Positions 45,225 through 54,089 of a DNA stretch of 64,000 nucleotides are shown here, piece by piece. The notes beneath the pieces are model-generated. The model was given only the letters and a program-made list of their open reading frames with translations, ran no database searches and was not told the DNA's origin. This DNA comes from Colwellia psychrerythraea 34H (GTDB taxonomy: Bacteria > Pseudomonadota > Gammaproteobacteria > Enterobacterales > Alteromonadaceae). A program made the position numbers and the translations under genes. How positions within the stretch are numbered: position 1 is the stretch's first letter; the number at the start of each line of letters is the position of its first letter. The stretch lies in assembly GCF_000012325.1 (NCBI RefSeq), contig NC_003910.7:1426001-1490000 (forward strand), given 5' to 3'.

Positions 45225-45992
45225 ATGACAGTTCAGCGAAGAGAGAAAGGTTCATCTATCACTAGGGTGCTTGAAATCATCGAGGCAATTTCTCGTGCCG
45301 AGCGACCTATGTCACCCGCTGAGTTAGCATTTTTACTTGATATTCCTAAACCCAGTATTCATCGTTTACTACAGCAACTTGAAGCTGATAATTATGTGCA
45401 GATTAATATGCGCGGCTTGTTGGTTCCTGGTGATCGGATGCATAGTATTGCTTTAGGTGTGCTCCATAGCAGCCGATTTAAAGCATTGCGTCAGGCCATT
45501 CTAAAAAAACTGGCGGAAACCATTGGTGAAACCTGTGGTATCGCAATTCCTGATGGCATCGAAATGATCTATTACGATCGTGTTCAAACTAATTGGCCAT
45601 TACGAGTTAATTTACCTGTCGGTAGTCATACGCCTGTAGCGTGTACTGCCAGCGGAAAGCTTTATTTAAGTTCTCTGCCTAAAGAACGTCGTCATCGTAT
45701 TATAGGTAAGTTATCACTTGAAAAGCTGGCTCGTAATACGTTAATTGAGTCAGAATCATTAGAAAAAGAGCTTATAAATATCCAAGCTAATGAGTTAGGA
45801 ACCGATAACGAAGAATTTATAGATGGCATGGTTGCCTGTTCGGTGCCTATTAAAGATCAAGATGGTAAGTTGTTTGCCTGTCTTTTCACCCATGCCCCCG
45901 TGATCCGCAAAAGTTTAGATGAATTATTAGCCTTTGAACCAGCATTGCGCCATGCGGCCATAGAGTTAGGTGATCTACTCAAAGAACAATAA
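45225..45992 (+). CDS. IclR-family transcriptional regulator
   Basis: About 255 residues: N-terminal winged helix (SSITRVLEIIEAISRAERPM, LAFLLDIPKPSIHRLLQQLE) and a GAF-like effector domain (about 85-250, with VACTASGKLYLSSLP and DGMVACSVPIKD). ATG 45225 follows AAAGGA. It comes after the operon terminator on the same strand and is its probable regulator; palindromes before 40082 are possible sites. An acyl-CoA or hydroxy-acid effector would fit. Confidence 0.9.
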   Translation: MTVQRREKGSSITRVLEIIEAISRAERPMSPAELAFLLDIPKPSIHRLLQQLEADNYVQINMRGLLVPGDRMHSIALGVLHSSRFKALRQAILKKLAETIGETCGIAIPDGIEMIYYDRVQTNWPLRVNLPVGSHTPVACTASGKLYLSSLPKERRHRIIGKLSLEKLARNTLIESESLEKELINIQANELGTDNEEFIDGMVACSVPIKDQDGKLFACLFTHAPVIRKSLDELLAFEPALRHAAIELGDLLKEQ

Positions 45993-46011
45993 AGCAGATC
46001 CTAGCCACCAC

Positions 46012-46938
46012 TTACGAATCAGGCTGGATTATAAGTAACTTTTGTTTCATAAAATCGATAAACACACGGTTTTTATTAGGTAGGTATTTACTTTGTACAT
46101 ACTGTAAACAAATATCACCTTGGTAACTCCCTGTTAACTGCCAACCTTCCAATAATGGAATGAGCTTCCCCGTTTTAATACCCTGTTGCGCGATATAATC
46201 CGGCAATGGCCCTATACCAAAACCCTGTTCTATCGCATCTCGACGCATGTCACTGTGGTTAAGTAGATATGAACCAGCAACTTGTACGGTTGTTTGTTGA
46301 TTTTCATTAATAAAGCGCCAACGGTTATCGACCATGTTTTCGCCTAAACAAATACATGATAAATATTTTAAATCATCGGGGTGTGTTGGTGGTGTATGGC
46401 TTTGTAGGAATTCAGGACTGGCACATAAAACCTGTTCAACGCGACCAATTTTAATATTTACTAAGGCTTCAATCGGGTAATCATTAATATGAATCAAGAA
46501 ATCAACACCGTCATGAATAGGATCTAAAATACGGTCGGTTACTTTTAAGTGTAACTGAATGTCCGGATAGCATTTTAAAAATTCAACAAATAGTGGTCGT
46601 AACACCTTGTTCGCAAGTGATTTTGGCGCTGATACTCGCAACAGCCCACTAACCGTCGATGTTGCAGAGCGACTGGCATTAACTGCTTGGTCCGCAGACT
46701 CAACCATCTGTTTACAATAATCAAAGGTTAACTTACCTGACTCCGTTAACGCCAGTTGCCTTGTAGTACGCTGCAATAGCTTGATGCCTAACGCATCTTC
46801 TAACCTACTAATCTGACGGCTCACTGCTGAAGGTGTGACCCCAAGTTTTTTTGCCGCCTTACTAAAGTTTCCTTGCTCGATCACAGTAACAAAAATAGCC
46901 ATATCAGATAATAAAGGGATTAATTTATTTGTGTCCAT
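46012..46938 (-). CDS. LysR-family regulator divergent from a LysE exporter gene
   Basis: 308 residues: helix-turn-helix (MAIFVTVIEQGNFSKAAKKL, TPSAVSRQISRLEDALG, LLQRTTRQLALTE) and a substrate-binding-like domain. I start at ATG 46938 (MDTNKLIPL), with AAAGGA ten bases upstream. It diverges from the LysE-family gene across about 115 bases, as ArgP and LysE pairs do. It resembles the AaeR/PtrR-like class; ligand unknown. Confidence 0.9.
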   Translation of the reverse strand: MDTNKLIPLLSDMAIFVTVIEQGNFSKAAKKLGVTPSAVSRQISRLEDALGIKLLQRTTRQLALTESGKLTFDYCKQMVESADQAVNASRSATSTVSGLLRVSAPKSLANKVLRPLFVEFLKCYPDIQLHLKVTDRILDPIHDGVDFLIHINDYPIEALVNIKIGRVEQVLCASPEFLQSHTPPTHPDDLKYLSCICLGENMVDNRWRFINENQQTTVQVAGSYLLNHSDMRRDAIEQGFGIGPLPDYIAQQGIKTGKLIPLLEGWQLTGSYQGDICLQYVQSKYLPNKNRVFIDFMKQKLLIIQPDS

Positions 46939-47053
46939 GAAGCACAAGTCCTTTGTCAATTAAGTGTATTGTTTAAAATAACTCATATATTAACATAGTT
47001 GCATAGTAATAAATGAGTTGCTGCGAGCAAACTTAAAATTGTAAGAGGTAAAT

Positions 47054-47686
47054 ATGGAATTGTTAATAAATACTTATATGGCAGAAATTATAGCGGTGAG
47101 CACAATTGCTATTTTTATGGCTATGTTACCCGGCGCTGATTTTGTGATGGTGACACGTACGAGCATCTACAATGGCCGTTTTGCAGGTTTATATATGAGC
47201 TTAGGTATGTGTTTATCTGTTTGTATTCACGCCAGCTATTCTATTGCTGGATTAGCAGTAGTGATAGCAAATTCGCCATGGTTATTTTCAGCAATCAAAT
47301 ATTTAGGTGCGGCTTATCTTATTTATATTGCTTGGCAGTTATTAACAACACGTGAGAGTTTAAATAAAGACCAAAGCAGTTCAACGACTCAAATGTCACC
47401 TTTTATGGCATTACGTTTAGGCTTTACTTGCAATATATTAAACCCCAAAACATCTATTTTCTTCTTAAGTATTTTTACGCAAGTGGTGTCGATAGATACC
47501 CCGATAATAATGCAAATAAGTTATGGCTTGATCATAGTGTTGGCACATTTTATTTGGTACAGCGGTGTGGCTTTATTGTTATCACACCCAAGCATATTGC
47601 CTCGTTTCAATCGACAAAAACAAAAAGTTGATAAAGTAGCAGGATTTGTATTGATGCTAATTGCTATAAAGCTCAGCTTAGTTTAA
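47054..47686 (+). CDS. LysE/RhtB-family exporter
   Basis: 210 residues with about six membrane helices and the signature FMAMLPGADFVMVTRTSIYN plus GRFAGLYMSLGMCLSVCIHA, KYLGAAYLIYIAWQLL and GFTCNILNPKTSIFFLSIF. Members expel amino acids such as threonine, homoserine or lysine. AAGAGG precedes the ATG. Regulation by the divergent LysR is likely. Confidence 0.92.
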   Translation: MELLINTYMAEIIAVSTIAIFMAMLPGADFVMVTRTSIYNGRFAGLYMSLGMCLSVCIHASYSIAGLAVVIANSPWLFSAIKYLGAAYLIYIAWQLLTTRESLNKDQSSSTTQMSPFMALRLGFTCNILNPKTSIFFLSIFTQVVSIDTPIIMQISYGLIIVLAHFIWYSGVALLLSHPSILPRFNRQKQKVDKVAGFVLMLIAIKLSLV

Positions 47687-47736
47687 TTAGCATGTTTAAG
47701 TCAAAAATGGCTTCTATGTTGATTGTGATAAGCGAT

Positions 47737-47765
47737 AATGATCACTGTGGAGTTCAGTGATCATT
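47737..47765. terminator. Hairpin between the convergent exporter and creA genes
   Basis: AATGATCACTG, 7-base loop, CAGTGATCATT; the outer CGATAA/TTATCG also pairs across a small bulge. Long stem, weak T-run. Confidence 0.6.
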
Positions 47766-47857
47766 TCATTATCGGTGAATAGTTATTCTAATGATTATGT
47801 GCAGCCAGCCACTTATCAATTAAACTTTCTTATTTCGTTACGGTTTTCAAAGCGGAT

Positions 47858-48337
47858 TTACCCGTCATTTTTTAACGTGATTTGTGGCTCTGTATAGGCT
47901 TTAGTTCCCCATAAAGGAACGGTAGAAAGACTATGCTTAAAACTTCCTGAGGTTTCTTTGGTCGCGTAAGACAAATACATCAATGTTTGATTTTGGGCGT
48001 CATAAATACGTCTTACTTTCATGGTTTTAAAAAAGATGCTTTTTGATTTTTTAAAGACTACTTCGCCAGACTTACTTCTATCTATTTGAGCGATCATCGT
48101 TGAGGTGATTTCACCTGTTTGACGACAAGCGATTGAACTATCACTGGGATCAGATAAGCTCAAGTTCGCTTCAACACTTGCTATGTGACAAGTAACGCCG
48201 GGCACTATGGGGTCAACTAAGGTATTTAGTTTAATATCCTTGAGCGTAAACATCCCTAATGAAACATCACCTACTTCATTATCAGAGCAGCCCAGTAGCA
48301 GCGTTGAAAAACTAACTGCCAGCATAAATTTTTTCAT
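47858..48337 (-). CDS. creA: CreA family protein (lipoprotein)
   Basis: 159 residues. The leader ends in the lipobox LLLGC, then a domain with GDVSLGMFTLKDIKLNTLVD, GVTCHIASVEANLSLSDPSD, SIACRQTG and VRRIYDAQNQTLMYLSYAT, all CreA features. CreA is a conserved periplasmic protein of unknown role. ATG 48337 follows AAGGAA; the frame upstream runs into a repeat element, which rules out the longer start. Confidence 0.93.
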   Translation of the reverse strand: MKKFMLAVSFSTLLLGCSDNEVGDVSLGMFTLKDIKLNTLVDPIVPGVTCHIASVEANLSLSDPSDSSIACRQTGEITSTMIAQIDRSKSGEVVFKKSKSIFFKTMKVRRIYDAQNQTLMYLSYATKETSGSFKHSLSTVPLWGTKAYTEPQITLKNDG

Positions 48338-48371
48338 GAATTTTCCTTGGAATAATATCAGTCGTAATGTT

Positions 48372-48633
48372 ATACCCATTACCTTTCAGAATGCTCGATT
48401 CAGAGTGTTTAAGCAGTTTCAGTTTGAGGCGCGTCAATTAAATCAGGGTTATTCCCTATTTCCTTGTCGCAACAATAAAATGATATTGCTCAAGCGCTTC
48501 TACGATGGGGCTAAAAACGATTTATACATCGTTATTGATTTTGAAAATGGAACAACCATTCACTGCAATCAATGCCTTGCCTAAATCGATTTTTTCTCCC
48601 ACTGAAACAAGCATATTGAATGGCAACGGGTAT
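48372..48633. repeat. Hairpin repeat element, type A copy (262 bp)
   Basis: Ends ATACCCATTACCTTTCAGAA and inverted ATACCCGTTGCCATTCAATA. Arms AAAACGATTTA (48514-48524) and TAAATCGATTTT (48582-48593) pair around the shared core (GTTATTGATTTTGAAAATGG to CAATGCCTTGCC). It sits in the leader of creA, beginning 35 bases from its ATG. Confidence 0.83.
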
Positions 48634-48851
48634 AAATAAGCAAATTATAAAGAGTGTATCACACTGAAATTTTAGCTATTAATATTCTCTTTTAAGAGAT
48701 TTAACCTATCACTTGCGACTAACTCACCAAGATATAAGACAAAAGCCAGTAAATGACCTGTGCATTTAAAATATTTTGTATACAATAATAGATTGTTATT
48801 TATCATTCGGTGAGCCAGCCTTAACGCTCACTTTTATATTGGAGTAAACCA

Positions 48852-50948
48852 ATGCGTTCTTTTTCTCGCTTTTCTTGTCGATTAGCTTTTGCTGTTAGTG
48901 TTCTAGCGACACCTTTCATAACGGTGGCAAATACCACTGTTGCTAGTAGTACAGGGGCTAGTAACCTCTTTGAAGCTAAAGATATTTTTTCACTGGAATA
49001 TGCCAGCGATCCGCAAATATCTCCAGATGGCGAAAAAATTGTTTATATCAGAAATTCAAACAATATTATGACCGATGATAAAAACAAAAACCTATGGTTG
49101 GTTGATGTTGACAGTAAAAAGCAGTTACCACTTTTTTCTGATGACAAACAATATTCACAACCGCGTTGGTCAGCTGATGGCGAAAAAATTGCCTTTGTCA
49201 GTAATTTAACCGGCAGTTATCAAATACACGTGCATTACCTTAAACAAAATCGCACAGCTTTAGTTAGCCAAGTGCAAGGCGGTGTGAGCAGTTTAACTTG
49301 GTCACCAGATGGAAAATGGCTGGCGTTTACACAACTTGTTGCCGATAAAAGAACGGTTATTGCCAAAATGCCTAAAAAGCCTAAAGGGGCTAAATGGTCA
49401 AAACCTGTCGTTGTTATTGACCAAGCATATTATCAAGCAGATGGCCGCGGATTGCTTAAACCAGGTTACAAACATATTTTTGTTTTACCTAGTGAGGGTG
49501 GTACTCCACGTCAGATCACTCAAGGGGATTTTCATCATAAAGGAAAGCTTGCTTGGAATAAAAAAAGTGATGCTATCGTTTTTTCAGCAAATCGTATCTC
49601 AGATTGGGAATATAAATCACTTGAAGGTGATTTATTTAAAGTGATGGTAAATGATGGTGAGCTAACGCAGTTAACCTCTACACCGGGTAAAGAGTTTAAT
49701 CCTGTGTTTTCTGAAAATGGAGAGAAACTTGCCTTTTTGTCGACTTCTAACGCATTGAACCCTTATCGTAATGCCAAATTAAATATTATGGATTGGAAGT
49801 CTAGAAAAACGAGTGAGATTGCGAGTGATTTTGACCGTTCTATCCAAGACCCACAATGGTTATCAAGCTCGTTGTTAGCGATGACTTATGATGATTTTGG
49901 TAAGCGTAAATTGGCGACTATCTCAACCAAAGGTAAAGTTAAAGACTTAACGGATACTCTAGTAGGAAGTAGCATTGGTCGTCCTTATATCAGTGGTGGT
50001 TTTACCGCCTCAAGTGAAGGTTATATGGCCTTTACGCAAGGTAGTAGTTCACGTCCAGCAGATGTTGCAGTTATTAACACCCGTAAAAAACTTGTTAAAC
50101 TAACACAATTAAATGAAGACTTATTGGCACATAAAAACCTAGGTAAAGTCACTGAAATTAATTATAAATCATCATTTGATGATGAGCCTATTCAGGGTTG
50201 GTACGTTACCCCACCAAACTTCGACCCTAAGAAAAAGTATCCCCTTATTTTAGAGATCCATGGTGGTCCACACTTAGCTTACGGCCCACATTTCTCTGCG
50301 GAACTTCAACGTTTTGCAGCGCAAGGTTATGTGGTGTTTTATGATAACCATCGCGGTAGCAGTTCTTACGGCGAGCGTTTTGCCATGTTATTGAAGTATA
50401 AATACAGTTCGAAAGAAGATTTTGCCGATCATAACTCAGGTGTCGACGCTATGTTGGGCTTGGGCTTTATTGATGAAGGTAATTTGTTTATTGCTGGCGG
50501 CTCTGCTGGCGGTATTGCAACGGCTTATGCTATTGGCTTAACCGATCGTTTTTCTGCCGCCGTAGTGGTTAAACCGGTTATTAACTGGTTAAGTAAAGTA
50601 CTAACAGCGGATAGTGGTTTAGGGCAAATACCTACACAGTTCCCAGGAATGCCATGGGAACACGTTGAACATTATTGGAAGCGTTCTCCAATGTCATTAG
50701 TAGGTAACGTTACAACACCGACTATGTTGATGACAGGTGAAGAAGATTTACGTACACCAATGGCGCAAACTGAGCAGTTTTATCAAGCGCTTAAATTAAG
50801 AAAGATTGATACTGTATTAGTCAAAGTACCTGGCTCGCCTCATGGTATTGCGGGAAAACCGTCAAGAATGATTACTAAAATTGAACATACCCTTGCTTGG
50901 TTTGAAAAATATAAAACCAAGGCTGCTGAGGATAATAACGAAAATTAG
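48852..50948 (+). CDS. S9-family prolyl oligopeptidase-like peptidase (exported)
   Basis: 698 residues with a signal peptide (ending ITVANT). A beta-propeller part has TolB-like repeats (DPQISPDGEKIVYIRN, WSADGEKIAFVSN, WSPDGKWLAFTQ), then an alpha/beta hydrolase domain from about residue 430 with LILEIHGGPHLAYG, nucleophile Ser551 in AGGSAGG, Asp in TGEEDLRTPM and His in GSPHGI. It is probably a periplasmic dipeptidyl- or acylaminoacyl-peptidase. GGAG precedes the ATG. Single gene with its own terminator. Confidence 0.92.
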   Translation: MRSFSRFSCRLAFAVSVLATPFITVANTTVASSTGASNLFEAKDIFSLEYASDPQISPDGEKIVYIRNSNNIMTDDKNKNLWLVDVDSKKQLPLFSDDKQYSQPRWSADGEKIAFVSNLTGSYQIHVHYLKQNRTALVSQVQGGVSSLTWSPDGKWLAFTQLVADKRTVIAKMPKKPKGAKWSKPVVVIDQAYYQADGRGLLKPGYKHIFVLPSEGGTPRQITQGDFHHKGKLAWNKKSDAIVFSANRISDWEYKSLEGDLFKVMVNDGELTQLTSTPGKEFNPVFSENGEKLAFLSTSNALNPYRNAKLNIMDWKSRKTSEIASDFDRSIQDPQWLSSSLLAMTYDDFGKRKLATISTKGKVKDLTDTLVGSSIGRPYISGGFTASSEGYMAFTQGSSSRPADVAVINTRKKLVKLTQLNEDLLAHKNLGKVTEINYKSSFDDEPIQGWYVTPPNFDPKKKYPLILEIHGGPHLAYGPHFSAELQRFAAQGYVVFYDNHRGSSSYGERFAMLLKYKYSSKEDFADHNSGVDAMLGLGFIDEGNLFIAGGSAGGIATAYAIGLTDRFSAAVVVKPVINWLSKVLTADSGLGQIPTQFPGMPWEHVEHYWKRSPMSLVGNVTTPTMLMTGEEDLRTPMAQTEQFYQALKLRKIDTVLVKVPGSPHGIAGKPSRMITKIEHTLAWFEKYKTKAAEDNNEN

Positions 50949-51001
50949 TAAGGTAAAAAATCATACCTGAACGTTATTTCATTACCAACGGTTATGACAG
51001 C

Positions 51002-51049
51002 AAAGACCAAGCTATACCTTTTGGTATTAATTCAGCTTGGTCTTTTTTT
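51002..51049 (+). terminator. Terminator after the S9 peptidase gene
   Basis: AAAGACCAAGCT pairs with AGCTTGGTCTTT across a loop containing a second stem ATACC/GGTAT, followed by a long T-run. Confidence 0.9.
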
Positions 51050-51199
51050 GTTTTTTTTTCGGGGGAAGGGATGTTTTATTAAAAATCCTGTTAACTCGGT
51101 CTGCATTTCATAATGTGAAATCACCAGTTGGTGCTTATGGAAATTTAAAAAATTATGATGTGATGTGGTCTATAGTTGAATTGGCTTAGCCCTTTATTG

Positions 51200-51268
51200 A
51201 TACCCAAGCTACTTGAAGATGTGTGTTTCAGGACGTTTGAGGCACTCATGATCAAGTAGCTTGGGTAT
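51200..51268. repeat. Short type A repeat without core (69 bp)
   Basis: Ends ATACCCAAGCTACTTGA in perfect 17-base inverted repeat, with about 35 bases between and no core. It is either a reduced form of the hairpin element or a deletion remnant, between the S9 peptidase and chemoreceptor genes. Confidence 0.8.
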
Positions 51269-51362
51269 AAGTAAACTGAAAATATAGAGCGTCAGATATT
51301 TTTCAGTACTGTGATTGCCTCAATTTCTATTCTACTTCTACTCCAAAGGAAGATATTTATCT

Positions 51363-53288
51363 ATGCTGAATTTAACTATTCGTCGTAAAGTTGTACTTAC
51401 TACCTTGACTGCTGTGGTGCTATCAATATTGATTGTTAGTGCTTTTGCCCTTAACTCAAGCCGGACCATTATTATGGAGGCTGCCATTGAACGAGAATTG
51501 CCCGCAGCGCTTGGTGAGGTAGCTAATAATCTTGATGCGCAACTATTGTTACCTATTACCGTGGCGCAAACTATGTCGAGTAACCTATACTCTCAGCAGT
51601 TTATTGCCACTGGTGAACAGGAAAAAAATCATCAACAAGTGATCGCTTATTTGAAAAATATCCAGAGTGAATTTAATACAATAAGTGCCTTTTTAGTCTC
51701 AGCCAATACCGGAAAATACTTCACACCGAGTGGGCTTTTCAAAACCTTGTCGCCACAAGAAAGTAAAGATCAATGGTTTTATGGTTTTATCAATAGTGGA
51801 AACAAATATGAATTGAGCTTAGATGTTGATGAAGAAACCAATATACCGACCTTATTTATTAATTATTTAATGAAAGTTTCGGGAAAACCTAGTGCTGTTG
51901 TAGGCGTTGGTTTATCACTAGAGAATATGGCTAACAGCATAAGTCAGTACCGTATTGCACAAACAGGTAAGGTGTTTTTGGTTGATCAACAGGGCAAGAT
52001 AAAACTTCACCCTGATACTCAACAAATAGGTAAAGATTTAGCTGATATTGGTGTTAGTAACAGCCAAAACCTCTTGTCTAAAGCTCAATTTAGTTCAGCT
52101 GAATTTACCCTTAATGGTACTAAAACCCTTATTGCGAGTCGTTATTTAGACAGTATTGGTTGGTATGTGGTTGCTGAAGTGCCTAAAGAAGAAGTTCTTG
52201 GAGGATTAACCCAAGCAACATGGGCCTTAGTGATGATGGGCATTATTATTGCGGTGATTTCTGCATTTGTTAGTACTTGGCTTATTTCTCGTTTAATTGC
52301 GCCTTTTGGCCAGCTTGCTGATATGTTGGCTGAAATTGGTAAAGGTGGCGGTGATTTAACGCGTCGTTTAGATGATTCACGTCAAGACGAAGCGGGTACT
52401 ATGGCGAGAGGTTATAATCAATTTGTCAGCTATTTAAGTGAATTATTACAACAAGTCTCTAAAACAGGTAATGAACTTGCCGTGGCGATTGAACAAATAG
52501 ATTCTCAAGCGAAGTCGATGGAGTCTGAGATAAATGAGCAAGTGAGCCGAGTTGAGCAAATTGCCACAGCAATGCATGAAATGGGTATGACGGCAGAAGA
52601 AATTGCTGGCAGTGCTAATAATGCGGCACAAAGTGCACAAGCTGCTGATGAAACAGTGCAGCAAGGTAATAATTCAGTGGTACAAACTATCGCCAGCGTT
52701 TCCGATATGAGTGAGCAGCTGGTATCTACCAGTACTATGATCGCTCAATTAGCTGAGGATGCACGTTCTATTGATACTGTGGTTGAAGTAATACGTAGTG
52801 TGTCAGAGCAAACTAACTTATTGGCGCTAAATGCAGCTATTGAAGCGGCACGAGCAGGAGAGCAAGGTCGAGGTTTTGCCGTCGTTGCTGATGAAGTTAG
52901 GACGCTTGCATCACGCAGTCATGACTCTACTAAAGAAATTAGAAATATTATTGAAAAGCTGCAAGCAAAAACAGAAGAAGTGGTTGCCGCTATTTCCCAA
53001 AGCACAGAACTCAGCACTACGAGTCAAACTGAGGCGGGTCATTCAGGCAAGCACCTAGAGAGTATTTCTGAAAGCATCAGTATAATGAATGATATGAACT
53101 TACAAATTGCTACCGCTACCGGGGAGCAATCGAATGTAGTGGGTGAGATTAACCCTCATGTTACAGCGGTTGCGGATATTTCACGTGCTAATAGCGATAT
53201 CGTTCAGCAAACTTCGATTGCTTGTAGTGAGCTTAGAAATAAAGCCATTCATCTGAATGAATTGGTCTCGCGCTTTAAGTTTGACTAA
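51363..53288 (+). CDS. Methyl-accepting chemotaxis protein with dCache sensor
   Basis: 641 residues: N-terminal membrane helix (about 8-28), a periplasmic double-Cache domain (about 32-265, with [17 protein letters not shown] and [13 protein letters not shown]), second helix (about 280-305), HAMP ([20 protein letters not shown]) and a signalling domain with the hairpin tip [20 protein letters not shown] then [15 protein letters not shown]. It binds small molecules and signals to CheA. The C-terminal part ([20 protein letters not shown]) is regular. I start at ATG 51363 after AAAGGAAG; the frame opens earlier with a TTG. Confidence 0.92.
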   Translation: MLNLTIRRKVVLTTLTAVVLSILIVSAFALNSSRTIIMEAAIERELPAALGEVANNLDAQLLLPITVAQTMSSNLYSQQFIATGEQEKNHQQVIAYLKNIQSEFNTISAFLVSANTGKYFTPSGLFKTLSPQESKDQWFYGFINSGNKYELSLDVDEETNIPTLFINYLMKVSGKPSAVVGVGLSLENMANSISQYRIAQTGKVFLVDQQGKIKLHPDTQQIGKDLADIGVSNSQNLLSKAQFSSAEFTLNGTKTLIASRYLDSIGWYVVAEVPKEEVLGGLTQATWALVMMGIIIAVISAFVSTWLISRLIAPFGQLADMLAEIGKGGGDLTRRLDDSRQDEAGTMARGYNQFVSYLSELLQQVSKTGNELAVAIEQIDSQAKSMESEINEQVSRVEQIATAMHEMGMTAEEIAGSANNAAQSAQAADETVQQGNNSVVQTIASVSDMSEQLVSTSTMIAQLAEDARSIDTVVEVIRSVSEQTNLLALNAAIEAARAGEQGRGFAVVADEVRTLASRSHDSTKEIRNIIEKLQAKTEEVVAAISQSTELSTTSQTEAGHSGKHLESISESISIMNDMNLQIATATGEQSNVVGEINPHVTAVADISRANSDIVQQTSIACSELRNKAIHLNELVSRFKFD

Positions 53289-53328
53289 TATTAATTATCT
53301 GGAAAAACGGTGACTTTCAAATGGTCTG

Positions 53329-53592
53329 ATACCAAGTCCATTAAGTTATTTACCACTCAGCGATAATTAAAAGGCTTAGAGGCAAGGCATTGATTGAAGA
53401 GAATGGTTATTCCCTTATCAAAATCAATAACACAGCATGTAAGTCTTTTAAACTCGCCCATGGGAGCTTGTCAGAAAAGCAATATCTGCACAAATTTGTT
53501 AAATATAGAATCGCTATACTTATACAAATTTTGTTTGTTATAACTCTTCTGACATAGCTCTGAGGTGGGAATAAATTTGATGGAATTGGTAC
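53329..53592. repeat. Hairpin repeat element, type B variant (reverse orientation)
   Basis: 264 bp on the opposite strand to the other B copies. Ends ATACCAAGTCCATTAAGTTA and, at 53592, AATAAATTTGATGGAATTGGTA. Arms GCGATAATTAAAAGGCTTA and TAAGTCTTTTAAACTCGC flank the core. After GGGAGCTTG (about 53475) the inner sequence differs from the other copies while the far end still matches, so half the element was replaced. Confidence 0.8.
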
Positions 53593-53695
53593 AGATATCC
53601 ACTAACGTCGTTGCTTTCAATCACAATAGCCCGCTATTGCTCAATCAAGCGCCTTGTTTTTGAATATTTATTTTCATTTGATTCTTCTTAAATAA

Positions 53696-53922
53696 CCTGA
53701 ACTCTGGATAATGAGTGCTTGATGATTAAGTAAAATCAACAACTTAGATTGTTACTTATGAAAAGTAATAAAATTAAAGTAGTTATACGCTTTATCAATG
53801 TTTCATTTTATTCAATTATCAAGGCAAAACGTTTATGAATAGCTGGCTATTTATCGACGTTTTAACGCTGAGAATTGGATGAAGAGGAATGTTGAGCAAG
53901 TGCTGCTTATCCAGAGTTCAGG
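53696..53922. repeat. 227-bp MITE-like element, copy 2
   Basis: Same length and ends as 30679-30905 with only scattered base differences. Flanks TTAAATAA (53688-53695) and TTAAATAG (53923-53930) form a 7-of-8 target duplication, so an AT-rich TTAA-type target seems to be preferred. Confidence 0.88.
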
Positions 53923-54000
53923 TTAAATAGGAATAAAAATTCATTATTCGAATATAACATTATTTTTAATAAAGCTGCTTTATAGAACATAGCGATCAAT

Positions 54001-54035
54001 AAAAAATGCCAGTCAGGTAACTGACTGGCATTTTT
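54001..54035 (-). terminator. Terminator of the M13 peptidase gene
   Basis: AAAAATGCCAGTCAG, short loop, CTGACTGGCATTTTT; strong stem with T-run in minus direction, 55 bases after the pepO stop. Confidence 0.88.
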
Positions 54036-54045
54036 GTTTATTCTC

Positions 54046-54087
54046 TTAATTCTCGCTAAGTAATCAGTAAACTAATACGATTGGTAT
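54046..54087. repeat. End fragment of a type B repeat element
   Basis: TTAATTCTCGCTAAGT and ACTAATACGATTGGTAT match the right end of the type B copies. The rest of the element is missing, so this is a truncated copy two bases beyond the pepO stop codon. Confidence 0.75.
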
Positions 54088-54089
54088 TA

